This document shows positions 44,435 to 53,128 of a stretch of DNA of 64,000 nucleotides, piece by piece (the stretch's first letter is position 1; the number at the start of each line of letters is the position of its first letter). The notes beneath the pieces were generated by a model. That model saw only the letters and a program-made list of their open reading frames with translations. It did not search any database and had not been told where the DNA came from. The stretch is from an uncultured Clostridia bacterium (GTDB lineage: Bacteria > Bacillota > Clostridia > TANB77 > CAG-508): the NCBI GenBank assembly GCA_948852945.1, contig CAQPBJ010000001.1, forward strand, positions 62,001 through 126,000, written 5' to 3'. The position numbers were made by a program, and so were the translations under genes.

Positions 44435-44710
44435 ATGAGAAACGAAAAAGGATCAATATTAATGATGATGATACCAGTATTTGCTATATTAATAATATCA
44501 GTTGGAATATCTGTGTATAACAACGCAAATGAAACTTTCAGATCTACACAATCTGAATTAAATGAAATAGAAAGAAAATTTCAAGATGAACAGAATTATC
44601 TTGATAGTGTATACAATTATACAGATTATAATTATACTGATTATTATGATGATGACTATGACGACTATGACTATGACGATTATAATGATTATGACGACTA
44701 CGATTATTAA
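44435..44710 (+). CDS. Small membrane protein with Asp/Tyr-rich tail
   Basis: A 91-residue protein. One membrane helix (about residues 7-26, SILMMMIPVFAILIISVGIS), a Ser/Gln/Glu helical segment, then a C-terminal tail of about 35 residues made almost only of Asp, Tyr and Asn (repeats of DYDDYDY). The tail is probably outside the cell and very acidic. No family is recognised. AAAGGAGGAGAAAAA supports the start at 44435, not 44378. A terminator follows directly. Confidence 0.65.
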   Translation: MRNEKGSILMMMIPVFAILIISVGISVYNNANETFRSTQSELNEIERKFQDEQNYLDSVYNYTDYNYTDYYDDDYDDYDYDDYNDYDDYDY

Positions 44711-44712
44711 AA

Positions 44713-44744
44713 AATAGCATTTAGAAATAAATGCTATTTTTTTG
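44713..44744 (+). terminator. Terminator after the Asp/Tyr-rich protein gene
   Basis: AAAATAGCATTTA and TAAATGCTATTTTTTT arms. Confidence 0.85.
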
Positions 44745-44845
44745 TTTCACATTAATAAAATAATTGCTGAGTAAAAAATGTGTAATAAAAAGTTGCGAAA
44801 CATGTCGAATTATGATACAATGACTAAGCCGAGGGGGGAATAAGT

Positions 44846-45889
44846 ATGGATAAATATTTTGAAATCTCTGGAAGAAAAATAGGCCCAAAATACGAACCAG
44901 TAATAATTGCTGAAATAGGAATTAACCATGGAGGTGACTTAGATGTTGCCAAAACTATGGTAGATGCAGCTTACAAGTCCGGACTCGAAATAATAAAACA
45001 TCAAACACATATCCCTGAAGAAGAGATAACACCGCTTGCAAAAGAGTTAAAAATGTGTCAAAGTGAAGAATGCAATTTATATGAAACCTTAGAAAAAATT
45101 TCTTTAACAGAAGAGCAAGAAAGAGAATTGCAAAAATATGTTGAAGACAAAGGAATGATATTCATATCAGCACCGTTTTCTTTTGCTGCGGTAGATAGAC
45201 TAGAAAGAATGAACATACCAGCATACAAAATAAGTTCTACAATGATGAACAACTATCCATTGTTAGAATATGTAGCAAGCAAAAGAAAGCCAATAATTTT
45301 ATCAACAGGAATGAATGATATGGAAGCAGTTAGAAAAGCAGTAAAAACTATAAAAAAATATCACAGTGAATTTGCCCTTTTACACTGCACAAACATATAT
45401 CCAACACCAGCTGACAAGTTAAGACTAAATTCTTTAAAAGAATTTGAAGAAGCTTTTCCAAAAGGAATTATTGGATTATCAGACCATTCATTAAATAATT
45501 TTTCATCTTATGCAGCACTAACTTTAGGTGCATCAATAATTGAAAAGCACTTTACTGATAGAGTTGATAGAACAGGACCAGATATAAAATGGTCAATGAC
45601 TCCAAAAGAAGCAAAAGAATTATTAGCATTTGCAAAAGATATAAATAAAATGAAAGAAGGAAAAAAAGAAGCATTAGCAGAAGAACTAGAAGTGAGCGAA
45701 AAATTATTTAATACAGTAGTAACAAGAAGAGCAATAAGAAAAGGTTCATGCTTAACTAAAGATGATTTAACAACTAAAGGACCAAATCAATCTGGAATAC
45801 CAGCAGAAGACTTATATAAAGTTGTATGGAAAAAAGCTAAAAAAGATTTTCCTGCTGATTATCACTTAGAATGGGAAGATTTAGCATAG
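44846..45889 (+). CDS. N-acetylneuraminate/legionaminate synthase NeuB-like
   Basis: A 347-residue protein. The N-terminal (beta/alpha)8 barrel begins IIAEIGINHGGDLDVAK and contains ISSTMMNNYPLLE, ILSTGMND and GLSDHS; the C-terminal SAF (antifreeze-like) domain has RKGSCLTKDDLTTKGP. The family condenses an N-acetyl-hexosamine with phosphoenolpyruvate to a sialic-acid-like sugar. No other nonulosonate genes (neuA, neuC, pse, leg) lie nearby, so the partner pathway must be elsewhere. AGGGGGGAATAAGT is the ribosome binding site. Confidence 0.9.
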   Translation: MDKYFEISGRKIGPKYEPVIIAEIGINHGGDLDVAKTMVDAAYKSGLEIIKHQTHIPEEEITPLAKELKMCQSEECNLYETLEKISLTEEQERELQKYVEDKGMIFISAPFSFAAVDRLERMNIPAYKISSTMMNNYPLLEYVASKRKPIILSTGMNDMEAVRKAVKTIKKYHSEFALLHCTNIYPTPADKLRLNSLKEFEEAFPKGIIGLSDHSLNNFSSYAALTLGASIIEKHFTDRVDRTGPDIKWSMTPKEAKELLAFAKDINKMKEGKKEALAEELEVSEKLFNTVVTRRAIRKGSCLTKDDLTTKGPNQSGIPAEDLYKVVWKKAKKDFPADYHLEWEDLA

Positions 45890-45911
45890 AATAAACAATA
45901 ATAAATAAAAT

Positions 45912-45960
45912 AAGCAAACTTGAATTACTAAAAATAGTGATTTTAGTTTGCTTTGTTATT
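45912..45960 (+). terminator. Terminator after neuB-like gene
   Basis: AGCAAACT and AGTTTGCT arms with an inner TACTAAAA/TTTTAGT pairing and a following TTGTT. Confidence 0.65.
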
Positions 45961-45976
45961 ATATAAGGAGATAAAA

Positions 45977-46495
45977 ATGAAGATAAAAACATTAATAAGC
46001 AGTGAAGAATTGCAAAAAAGAATAAAAGAAATAGGAAAACAAATAACAGAAGAATATAGAAATAAAGAAATAGTAATAATTTGTATATTAAGAGGAGCTG
46101 TATATTTTGCTACAGATTTAACTAAATATATAGATAGTAATAATTTAATAATGGAATTCATGCAAGTATCAAGTTATGGTAATATGAAAGAATCAACAGG
46201 AGAACTAAAAATAAAAAAAGATTTAGATGTAAATATAGAAGGAAAAAATGTAATAATAGTAGAAGATATAATTGATAGCGGATTTACGATGTTAAATTTA
46301 AAAAAATATTTGATATCTAAAAAACCAGAAAGCTTAAAAGTATGCACATTATTAGATAAAAAAGACAGAAGAAAAGTAGAAATAGAAGCAGATTATATTG
46401 GATTTGAAATTCCAAATAAATTTGTGTTAGGATATGGATTAGACTATGAGGAATATTACAGAAATTTACCATATATAGCATATAGTGAGGATTAA
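45977..46495 (+). CDS. hpt: Hypoxanthine phosphoribosyltransferase
   Basis: A protein of about 172 residues. CILRGAVYFATDL, SSYGNMKESTG and the PRPP-binding loop VIIVEDIIDSGFT are HPRT signatures, with LGYGLDYEEYYRNLPYI at the end. It salvages hypoxanthine and guanine to IMP and GMP. The start at 45977 follows TAAGGAGATAAA. It ends one base before uvrC, so the two are co-transcribed. Confidence 0.95.
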   Translation: MKIKTLISSEELQKRIKEIGKQITEEYRNKEIVIICILRGAVYFATDLTKYIDSNNLIMEFMQVSSYGNMKESTGELKIKKDLDVNIEGKNVIIVEDIIDSGFTMLNLKKYLISKKPESLKVCTLLDKKDRRKVEIEADYIGFEIPNKFVLGYGLDYEEYYRNLPYIAYSED

Positions 46496-46496
46496 A

Positions 46497-48284
46497 ATGT
46501 TTGATATAGAAGCAGAAATAAAAAAATTGCCACATAGACCAGGCGTTTATATAATGAGAAATAAAAACGATGAAATTATATATGTAGGAAAAGCAATATC
46601 ATTAAAAAATAGAGTAACCCAATACTTTAGAAAAACAAATAAAACTCAAAGAATAAAAAATATGGTTTCATTAATTGATCATTTTGAATATATAGTATGT
46701 GATAATGAAGCAGAAGCATTAATATTAGAATGTAATTTAATAAAAGAAAATAGACCAAAATTTAATGTGCTATTAAAAGACGACAAAACATATCCATATA
46801 TAAGAATTGGGATGAAAGAAGAATATCCAAGTATATTTATAACAAGAAAAATTCAAAATGATGGGGCAAAATATTTTGGACCATATGCAAATCCAGGTGC
46901 GGCAAGAGAAATGCTAAACTTTATAAAAGAAAAATTTCAAATAAGACAATGTAGAACCTTCAAATCGAATGATAGAGCTTGCTTAAACTATCACATAAAA
47001 AAATGTTTGGCACCATGTATGAAATATATTTCAAGAGATGAATATATGATACAAATAAACCAAATTATAATGCTATTAGAAGGAAAAACATCTAAAATAA
47101 TAAAAGAATTAGAAGAAGAAATGAAACAAGCATCAGAAAAATTAGATTTCGAAAAAGCAGCGAACTTAAGAGATAGAATATCTGCAATTGAAAGAATTTC
47201 AGCAAAACAAAAAGTTTCAAATATATCAGAAAATAATATAGATGTAATAGGAATATATAAAAATGAATTATCTGTTTGCATAGAGATCTTTTTTGTACGT
47301 GGAAGTAAAATGATAGATAGAGAGCATTACTTCTTTGATGATTTAAAAGACATGGAGCAAAAAGAAATAATATCAGGTTTTATAAAACAATACTATATCG
47401 GAAAATTAGAATTTCCAAATAAAATAATGATACAAGAAGAAATTGAAGATAAAGAATTATTAGAAGAATGGCTTTCAAATTCAGCAAATAGAAAAGTAGA
47501 AATAAAAGCACCACAAAAAGGAGAAAAACTTAGATTTGTGGAAATGGCAGAAAACAATGCTAAAATAACATTGGAAAACAAATCAAAAGATAAGTTTGAA
47601 ATATTAAATGAACTAAAAGAAATATTAGATTTAGAAAAATTACCACATAAAATAGAAACTTTTGATATATCAAATATTTCAGGAACACATATAGTAGCAG
47701 GAATGTGTGTAGCAGTAGATGGAGTCATAAAAAGAAATATGACAAGAAGATTTAGAATAAAAACAGTATTTGGTCAAGATGATCCAAGATGTACAGAAGA
47801 AGTTGTAACAAGAAGAATAAAACATTCAATAGAAAATCCTAAAGGTGGATTTGGAACATTGCCAGACTTAATACTAGCAGATGGTGGAATAACTCAAATA
47901 AAAGCTATAAAAAGAGCATTAAAGGAATATGAATTAGATGAAACAATACCAGTATATGGAATGGTAAAAGATGATAAACACTCAACTAGAGCTTTAGTAA
48001 ATGAAAACAAAAAAGAATATGAAATTTCAGATAACTTATTTTTCTTTATAACAAATTTACAAAATGAAGTTCATAATACAGCAATAGAATATCACAGAAA
48101 ATTAAGAGAACAAGCAATGACAAAATCAGAATTAGACGATATTGAAGGAATAGGAAAAGCAAAAAGAGAAGCGCTGTTAAAAGAATTTGGAACAATTGAA
48201 AAAATAAAGTCAGCAAGTATAGAAGAATTGACTACAGTAAAAGGCATTACCAGACAAATAGCAGAAAAAATTAAAAGTTTATAA
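46497..48284 (+). CDS. uvrC: Excinuclease ABC subunit C
   Basis: A protein of about 595 residues. N-terminal GIY-YIG nuclease domain (RPGVYIMRNKNDEIIYVGKA), UVR domain near residue 205 (EKLDFEKAANLRDRISAIE), the RNase H-like domain (DISNISGTHIVAGMCV, LILADGGITQ) and C-terminal helix-hairpin-helix pair (GIGKAKREALL, GITRQIAEKI). It makes both incisions in nucleotide excision repair. The ATG at 46497 begins one base after the hpt stop. Confidence 0.97.
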   Translation: MFDIEAEIKKLPHRPGVYIMRNKNDEIIYVGKAISLKNRVTQYFRKTNKTQRIKNMVSLIDHFEYIVCDNEAEALILECNLIKENRPKFNVLLKDDKTYPYIRIGMKEEYPSIFITRKIQNDGAKYFGPYANPGAAREMLNFIKEKFQIRQCRTFKSNDRACLNYHIKKCLAPCMKYISRDEYMIQINQIIMLLEGKTSKIIKELEEEMKQASEKLDFEKAANLRDRISAIERISAKQKVSNISENNIDVIGIYKNELSVCIEIFFVRGSKMIDREHYFFDDLKDMEQKEIISGFIKQYYIGKLEFPNKIMIQEEIEDKELLEEWLSNSANRKVEIKAPQKGEKLRFVEMAENNAKITLENKSKDKFEILNELKEILDLEKLPHKIETFDISNISGTHIVAGMCVAVDGVIKRNMTRRFRIKTVFGQDDPRCTEEVVTRRIKHSIENPKGGFGTLPDLILADGGITQIKAIKRALKEYELDETIPVYGMVKDDKHSTRALVNENKKEYEISDNLFFFITNLQNEVHNTAIEYHRKLREQAMTKSELDDIEGIGKAKREALLKEFGTIEKIKSASIEELTTVKGITRQIAEKIKSL

Positions 48285-48285
48285 A

Positions 48286-48324
48286 AAATATGCAGATTAA
48301 ATTTATTTAATCTGTATATTTTTT
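48286..48324 (+). terminator. Terminator of hpt-uvrC
   Basis: GCAGATTAAAT and ATTTAATCTG form a stem around TT, with a TATATTTTTT tail. Confidence 0.75.
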
Positions 48325-48466
48325 ACTCTGAACAGTGCGTAAATAAAGGAAAATCGTTGACCAATTTACATAATGATGATATAATGAATTCAACGATTGT
48401 GAATGCACGAGCAGAAGTAACTTATTAACAAAGCAGAACGAAAAATAACAATGGGAGGTCATCAAA

Positions 48467-48982
48467 ATGATGAAACGATTCAGTAAGGTAGTCATGTTCG
48501 TGGTCTTGGCGGCTGTATTCGCCGGGATATTTATGATTGTGGCCACTGTGCCGCAAATGGTTGTTGAGGTCTGGAAGTATATGAGTATTGATCTCGGCTA
48601 CAAGTGGGTGATTAACATGCTGGTAGGCTTTTTGGCTGCCATCGCTGTTAATGTCATCTGCAGCAGAGCAGGATGGGGAAAAGTAGGAACGGTAGTATTG
48701 GCAATTGTCGTCATGCTGGTAGTTATAGTAGCTTTCGAATGTGTCGTCTGGCACCCGAAGGAATTTGGAGGAATGATAGCAAGCAAGCTGTCGCCTACCA
48801 AAATTATCTATATGCTACTGGGCATCTTGGCGTCAATGTTCTCATACGTCGTTGTCGAAATATCCCAGAAAGCTCCGACAGAGCAGAGAGACAATCCTCA
48901 GCCACAACCCAGACAGGCTTCTGGACAGGGGGCAGGTTCACGTGAACCCCGTAGCGGAAGAAATGATCCGATGAAGGACTAA
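48467..48982 (+). CDS. Uncharacterised membrane protein, GC-rich single-gene unit
   Basis: A 171-residue protein with about four hydrophobic segments (VVMFVVLAAVFAGIFMIVA; WVINMLVGFLAAIAVNVIC; VGTVVLAIVVMLVVIVAF; KIIYMLLGILASMFSYVVV) and a Pro/Gln/Gly/Arg-rich polar tail of about 35 residues. No family is recognised. GC content and codon use are far from those of neighbours (CTG, GTC, GCC common), though no CGG is present. TTGACC, 17 bases, TATAAT and a GGGAGGTCATCAAA site lie upstream. Confidence 0.65.
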   Translation: MMKRFSKVVMFVVLAAVFAGIFMIVATVPQMVVEVWKYMSIDLGYKWVINMLVGFLAAIAVNVICSRAGWGKVGTVVLAIVVMLVVIVAFECVVWHPKEFGGMIASKLSPTKIIYMLLGILASMFSYVVVEISQKAPTEQRDNPQPQPRQASGQGAGSREPRSGRNDPMKD

Positions 48983-49016
48983 TGAAAGATGGAAACACGC
49001 TTTCACAATCAAAAAG

Positions 49017-49056
49017 ATGAGTCTGCCGGTAAAACGGCAGACTCATTGATTTATAT
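49017..49056 (+). terminator. Terminator of the membrane-protein unit
   Basis: ATGAGTCTGCCG and CGGCAGACTCAT form a perfect 12-pair stem around GTAAAA. Confidence 0.85.
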
Positions 49057-49155
49057 ATAAAATATTTGTTATAATATAAAAAGTAATAAAAAGTATGCAT
49101 GTTTCTTTTTATCTTGAATATACATATATAAAGTAAGATAAAAGGAGACAAGCAA

Positions 49156-49263
49156 ATGATAAAAAATAAAATTATTAAAATAACATGTATATTAACAGGA
49201 GTATTTATAGTTATAAATTCAGTGCTAATTTATAATTTTTGCAAGTTAATAAGCATGCTATAA
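49156..49263 (+). CDS. Small single-pass membrane protein (35 aa)
   Basis: An ATG behind AAAAGGAGACAAGCAA opens 35 codons: a Lys-rich start (MIKNKIIKIT), then a hydrophobic helix (CILTGVFIVINSVLIYNFC). The good ribosome binding site and membrane-helix composition support translation. Function unknown. It precedes the methyltransferase by 22 bases. Confidence 0.5.
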   Translation: MIKNKIIKITCILTGVFIVINSVLIYNFCKLISML

Positions 49264-49285
49264 GTTATCTAGAAAGGATACAACT

Positions 49286-50146
49286 ATGAATATAGCAAAT
49301 GAGTGGAAAGAATATGAAATAATAGATATGGCAAATGGAGAAAAACTAGAAAGATGGGGGAATTTTATTTTAGTACGACCAGATCCACAAATTATTTGGA
49401 AAAATAAAAGCTTTCCAAATGAATGGAAAAAAGCAAATGCAAAATATACTAGAAGCAATACTGGTGGAGGAGGTTGGGACTATCAAAAAAGACTTCCAGA
49501 AAGCTGGCAAGTAAAGTATAAAAACTTAACTTTTAACATAAAACCGATGGGATTTAAACATACAGGACTATTTCCAGAGCAAGCTGTAAATTGGGATTGG
49601 ATGATAAATAAAATAAAAAATTCAGGAAGAGAAATAAAAGTATTAAATTTATTTGCATATACAGGAGGAGCAACAGTAGCATGCCTTTCAGCCGGTGCAT
49701 CAGTATGCCATGTAGATAGTTCTAAAGGAATGACAACTTGGGCAAAAGAAAATGTTGAAAGCTCAGGACTAAGAAATAGACCAGTAAGATTTATAATTGA
49801 TGATGTAATAAAATTTGTACAAAGAGAAATAAGAAGAGGAAACAAATATGATGCAATAGTAATGGATCCACCATCATACGGCAGAGGAAAAAATGGAGAA
49901 GTATGGCAATTTGAGAATAATATATCTGACTTAGTTGAACTATGTATACAAATATTAAGCGATAATCCACTATTTTTCTTAATCAATTCTTATACAACAG
50001 GAATATCATCAAAAGTACTAGAAAATTTATTAGAACTTAATATGAAAAAATATAAAGGAAAAATAAGTTCAGGAGAAATAGGACTGCCAATGAAAAATTC
50101 AAAATTAGTATTACCATGTGGAATATATGGTAGATGGGAAAATTAA
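49286..50146 (+). CDS. Class I SAM-dependent rRNA methyltransferase-like (COG1092)
   Basis: A 286-residue protein. VLNLFAYTGGATVACLSAGA is the SAM-binding loop, VCHVDSSKGMTTWAKEN follows, and VMDPPSYGRG is the DPPxF/Y catalytic motif of RlmI/RlmL-type methyltransferases. No N-terminal PUA domain is seen, so it differs from RlmI; the target base is unknown. Confidence 0.88.
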   Translation: MNIANEWKEYEIIDMANGEKLERWGNFILVRPDPQIIWKNKSFPNEWKKANAKYTRSNTGGGGWDYQKRLPESWQVKYKNLTFNIKPMGFKHTGLFPEQAVNWDWMINKIKNSGREIKVLNLFAYTGGATVACLSAGASVCHVDSSKGMTTWAKENVESSGLRNRPVRFIIDDVIKFVQREIRRGNKYDAIVMDPPSYGRGKNGEVWQFENNISDLVELCIQILSDNPLFFLINSYTTGISSKVLENLLELNMKKYKGKISSGEIGLPMKNSKLVLPCGIYGRWEN

Positions 50147-50150
50147 AAAA

Positions 50151-50194
50151 GAATACGGCACCCAATATAAAAAAGGGTGTCGTATCTTTTTTGA
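50151..50194. terminator. Convergent terminator
   Basis: ATACGGCACCC and GGGTGTCGTAT form an 11-pair stem, then CTTTTTT. It also ends the convergent receiver-domain gene. Confidence 0.85.
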
Positions 50195-50208
50195 AAATTC
50201 AAAAACAC

Positions 50209-50751
50209 TTAATCTTCGGGATTCACAGACTGTAAAAACTGTCTAATAAAAAAATCCAGTTCTAATTCCTCATGTGCATGACCAACAATAAACGTCAAAT
50301 CCAACAACTTTTGGCGCCTTTCCGCAATGTCCTCATCGTACTGCCTTTGAATCTGAGAATATGTCATGGGAAGCGGACCTTTTTCGTATGTGCGAGCATA
50401 TTCAGAAAAGCTGACAAACAAATAGTGATTTACAACATTCATATAGTCATCCTCCGAAGAGAAGACGATAATTGGAGTTGTAATTTCATTCTGTAACATC
50501 TGCCAAATGAATTTGCCACCAGCATCCGGAGTAGGCATGCGGCATCTTCCACCAATGAGCTCTCTTGACATATAGAAATTAAGATCCAGAATGATCAGAT
50601 CAATGTTCTTAATGTTATCAGGCTCATAGACGAAATCCAAAGCTTCCTCACAGTTGTCAAAATGGACATATTCGGTTATATCGTGGCGCTTCAATACCTC
50701 TATAGCGTCTTGAAATTTGAACCGGTTGTCCTCAATGATTAATGCTTTCAT
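50209..50751 (-). CDS. Stand-alone receiver-domain-like protein, GC-rich single-gene unit
   Basis: A 180-residue protein. KALIIEDNRFKFQDAIEVL has the acidic pair near the start, LIILDLNF holds the putative phospho-Asp, and PIIVFSSEDD has the conserved Ser; a K equivalent is not obvious. No output domain is visible; the C-terminal 60 residues are helical (AERRQKLLDLTFIVGHAHEE). GC content is high and CGG (EDNR) is used. It could be a degenerate two-component receiver. Its promoter lies in the AT-rich DNA on the minus side. Confidence 0.7.
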   Translation of the reverse strand: MKALIIEDNRFKFQDAIEVLKRHDITEYVHFDNCEEALDFVYEPDNIKNIDLIILDLNFYMSRELIGGRCRMPTPDAGGKFIWQMLQNEITTPIIVFSSEDDYMNVVNHYLFVSFSEYARTYEKGPLPMTYSQIQRQYDEDIAERRQKLLDLTFIVGHAHEELELDFFIRQFLQSVNPED

Positions 50752-50910
50752 ATAGGTAATACCTCCTAGTATATGAAATATAGCTTGAAAGTGTCGCTAA
50801 CATTATATTATAAAAATACGTAAAATTCAATATACTCAGGGTTTATAGAAAATAGTAGTAGATAAAAAATGAAAATTATGATAGAATTTCAAAATAAAGA
50901 GAGGAAAAAT

Positions 50911-51603
50911 ATGATAGATTTAAAAGTATTGTATGAAGATAACCACATAATAGTTGTAGAAAAACCAATAAATATACCATCACAAGGAGATAAAACTGGT
51001 GATGAAGATATGTTAAGCATTATTAAAAAATACTTAATTGAAAAATATAATAAGCCAGGAGATGCATATTTAGGTTTAGTGCATAGGCTAGATAGACCAA
51101 CAGGAGGAGTAATGGTATTTGCCAAAACCTCTAAAGCTGCATCAAGATTAAGCGAGCAAGTAAGAGAAAAAGAATTTGAAAAAGAATATATATGTATAGT
51201 AGATGGAAAATTAGAAAACAAACAAGGAATACTAGAAGATTATTTAATTAAAAACGAAAAGAATAATTTAAGTAAAGTAACAGCTGAAAAAAATAAAAAC
51301 GCAAAACTAGCTAAATTAGAATATGAAGTTTTAAAATATAACGAAGAAACTGATTTATCATTAATAAAAGTTAAACTACATACAGGTAGACACCATCAAA
51401 TAAGAGTACAATTTTCTAGTAGAAATCATAGCTTATATGGTGATCAAAAGTATGGAACTAGAGGAAGAGGAAAACAGTTATGCTTATGGGCATATAAATT
51501 ATCTTTTAAGCATCCTGTAACTAAAGAAAAATTAGAATTTATAGATTATCCAGAAATAACAGGAAGTTGGATAATTTTAGAAGATACAAATACGAATAAA
51601 TGA
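50911..51603 (+). CDS. RluA family pseudouridine synthase
   Basis: A protein of about 230 residues. VLYEDNHIIVVEKPINIPSQ begins the catalytic domain; VHRLDRPTGGVMVFAKT contains the catalytic aspartate in RLD; LHTGRHHQIRVQFSS is the third signature. There is no S4 domain. It isomerises uridine in rRNA or tRNA. The start at 50911 follows AGAGAGGAAAAAT. Confidence 0.92.
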   Translation: MIDLKVLYEDNHIIVVEKPINIPSQGDKTGDEDMLSIIKKYLIEKYNKPGDAYLGLVHRLDRPTGGVMVFAKTSKAASRLSEQVREKEFEKEYICIVDGKLENKQGILEDYLIKNEKNNLSKVTAEKNKNAKLAKLEYEVLKYNEETDLSLIKVKLHTGRHHQIRVQFSSRNHSLYGDQKYGTRGRGKQLCLWAYKLSFKHPVTKEKLEFIDYPEITGSWIILEDTNTNK

Positions 51604-51607
51604 TTAT

Positions 51608-51652
51608 ATAAAACAGATAGCATATTATATAATATACTATCTGTTTTCATAT
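51608..51652. terminator. Convergent terminator (rluA-type gene / kinase)
   Basis: AAACAGATAG and CTATCTGTTT arms with an inner palindrome TATTATATAATA. Confidence 0.75.
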
Positions 51653-51653
51653 A

Positions 51654-52970
51654 TTAATAATAAATTTTCATTTGATGTCTGAAAAAATTGTTATTTACTG
51701 AGGTATTAAGTGAAATATTATCATATTTTTTCAAAATATTTTTAACTTTCCATAGACCTAATCCGGTATTTTTAGGTTTGGTAGAAAAATTCTTTTCGAA
51801 AATTTTATTTGTATCAATACTATTCAAATTACAAGAATTTTCAACAGTAATTAAATCGAAATGATTACGAAAATCTTTAGAAAGCATAATGTTAATAACT
51901 TTTTTAGAGGATTGACTAGCAGCTTCAATACTATTATCAAGAAAAATACCAAGAATTCTAGTAAATTCATAAATATCCATATTTAAGTCATTTAAATCAA
52001 TAAATACATCAATATTAAATTCAATACCTAAGTCAGCAGCTTTGTAATATTTTTCAGCAACAATAGACAAAACTGGAGGACTATTTAAAACGTCCTTATT
52101 AAAAATAGATAATTTATGTAATTCTGAACAATCTTTAAAAACACTAGAATAATATTCTTTAAGACCAGGCAAGTCATCAGTTAATATATATCCGCCAATG
52201 GCTTGCATAATATTAGAAAAGTCATGCTTAAAACCTCTCACACAATCATAAGAATTTGAAAGGAAATTATAAGATTTCTTTTCATAATCAATAGTATTTT
52301 CAGCATATTTTAAATCAAAAATTTTAATCACTAGAGTAACTAATAAAGCAATTAAAAATAAATTAGAAATTATAAAAACAATAACAGTATTTTTTACTGA
52401 ATACGCATAAATAAAATTATAATTCATCAAAACAGAAATAAAAGTACAAATCGAAAATGTATTAATAATAAGTTTACTAGAAAAATCTAATTCAAAAGAA
52501 AAAGATTTTGAAAAATTCATCTTTTTTAAATAATCTAAAAGTACAAACATAATAAAATAAGTAGGAAGAACAATAAGAGGTCTAACTATAGGTATATTAA
52601 TCAAAGTTAAAGGTGATATGTTTGAAAAGTATGATATGGCAAAAACAAAAGCAGATGTTATAAGCTGAAAAAAAGTTAAAGGTATAACTAAAATAAACAT
52701 TTTTTGTGTAAATCCAATTTTAAATAAAAGACTAATTCCTATAAAAGTTATAAAAATAGTTATTATAGGAAGTACAACAATTGGGAAAAGAATAATTGTT
52801 AAAACTTCTAATAAAAAGCAAAAAGATAAAAATAAAATAGATTTTATTTTTGAAAAATGTAAATTAAAAATATGAACTAAAAATATTTTATAAATAATTA
52901 ATTCTAAAAAGACTATAAAAACAGATATCACTTTAGTCAAAAAAACATTTTTCATTAGTATAATTTCCAT
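51654..52970 (-). CDS. Orphan sensor histidine kinase, AgrC/GHKL type
   Basis: A protein of about 438 residues. Six or more hydrophobic segments fill residues 1 to ~210, as in peptide sensors of the AgrC family. The cytoplasmic part has the H-box FKHDFSNIMQAIGGYI, N-box LGIFLDNSIEAA and G-box GLGLWKVKNIL. No LytTR response regulator, AgrD peptide or AgrB processor is adjacent. The ATG at 52970 follows AAGGAGGTTATT; an upstream ATG at 53006 lies before this site. Confidence 0.85.
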   Translation of the reverse strand: MEIILMKNVFLTKVISVFIVFLELIIYKIFLVHIFNLHFSKIKSILFLSFCFLLEVLTIILFPIVVLPIITIFITFIGISLLFKIGFTQKMFILVIPLTFFQLITSAFVFAISYFSNISPLTLINIPIVRPLIVLPTYFIMFVLLDYLKKMNFSKSFSFELDFSSKLIINTFSICTFISVLMNYNFIYAYSVKNTVIVFIISNLFLIALLVTLVIKIFDLKYAENTIDYEKKSYNFLSNSYDCVRGFKHDFSNIMQAIGGYILTDDLPGLKEYYSSVFKDCSELHKLSIFNKDVLNSPPVLSIVAEKYYKAADLGIEFNIDVFIDLNDLNMDIYEFTRILGIFLDNSIEAASQSSKKVINIMLSKDFRNHFDLITVENSCNLNSIDTNKIFEKNFSTKPKNTGLGLWKVKNILKKYDNISLNTSVNNNFFRHQMKIYY

Positions 52971-53128
52971 AATAACCTCCTTAGTAATATTACCATTTTT
53001 TGGCAATGTAACAATAACTATAAATTAAAATAAGTGCGAAGTCAAGAGAAAATTGTAAAAAAATGTAAAAACAAAAAGTTCTAAAGAAAAGAAAGAGTAA
53101 TAAACATAGGAGTAATGGAGGTTATATT

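Noticed and set aside
48425..48945. Alternative frames on both strands within the GC-rich membrane-protein gene
   Set aside because: High GC reduces stop codons in all frames; only the 48467 frame has a promoter, ribosome binding site and sensible membrane segments.
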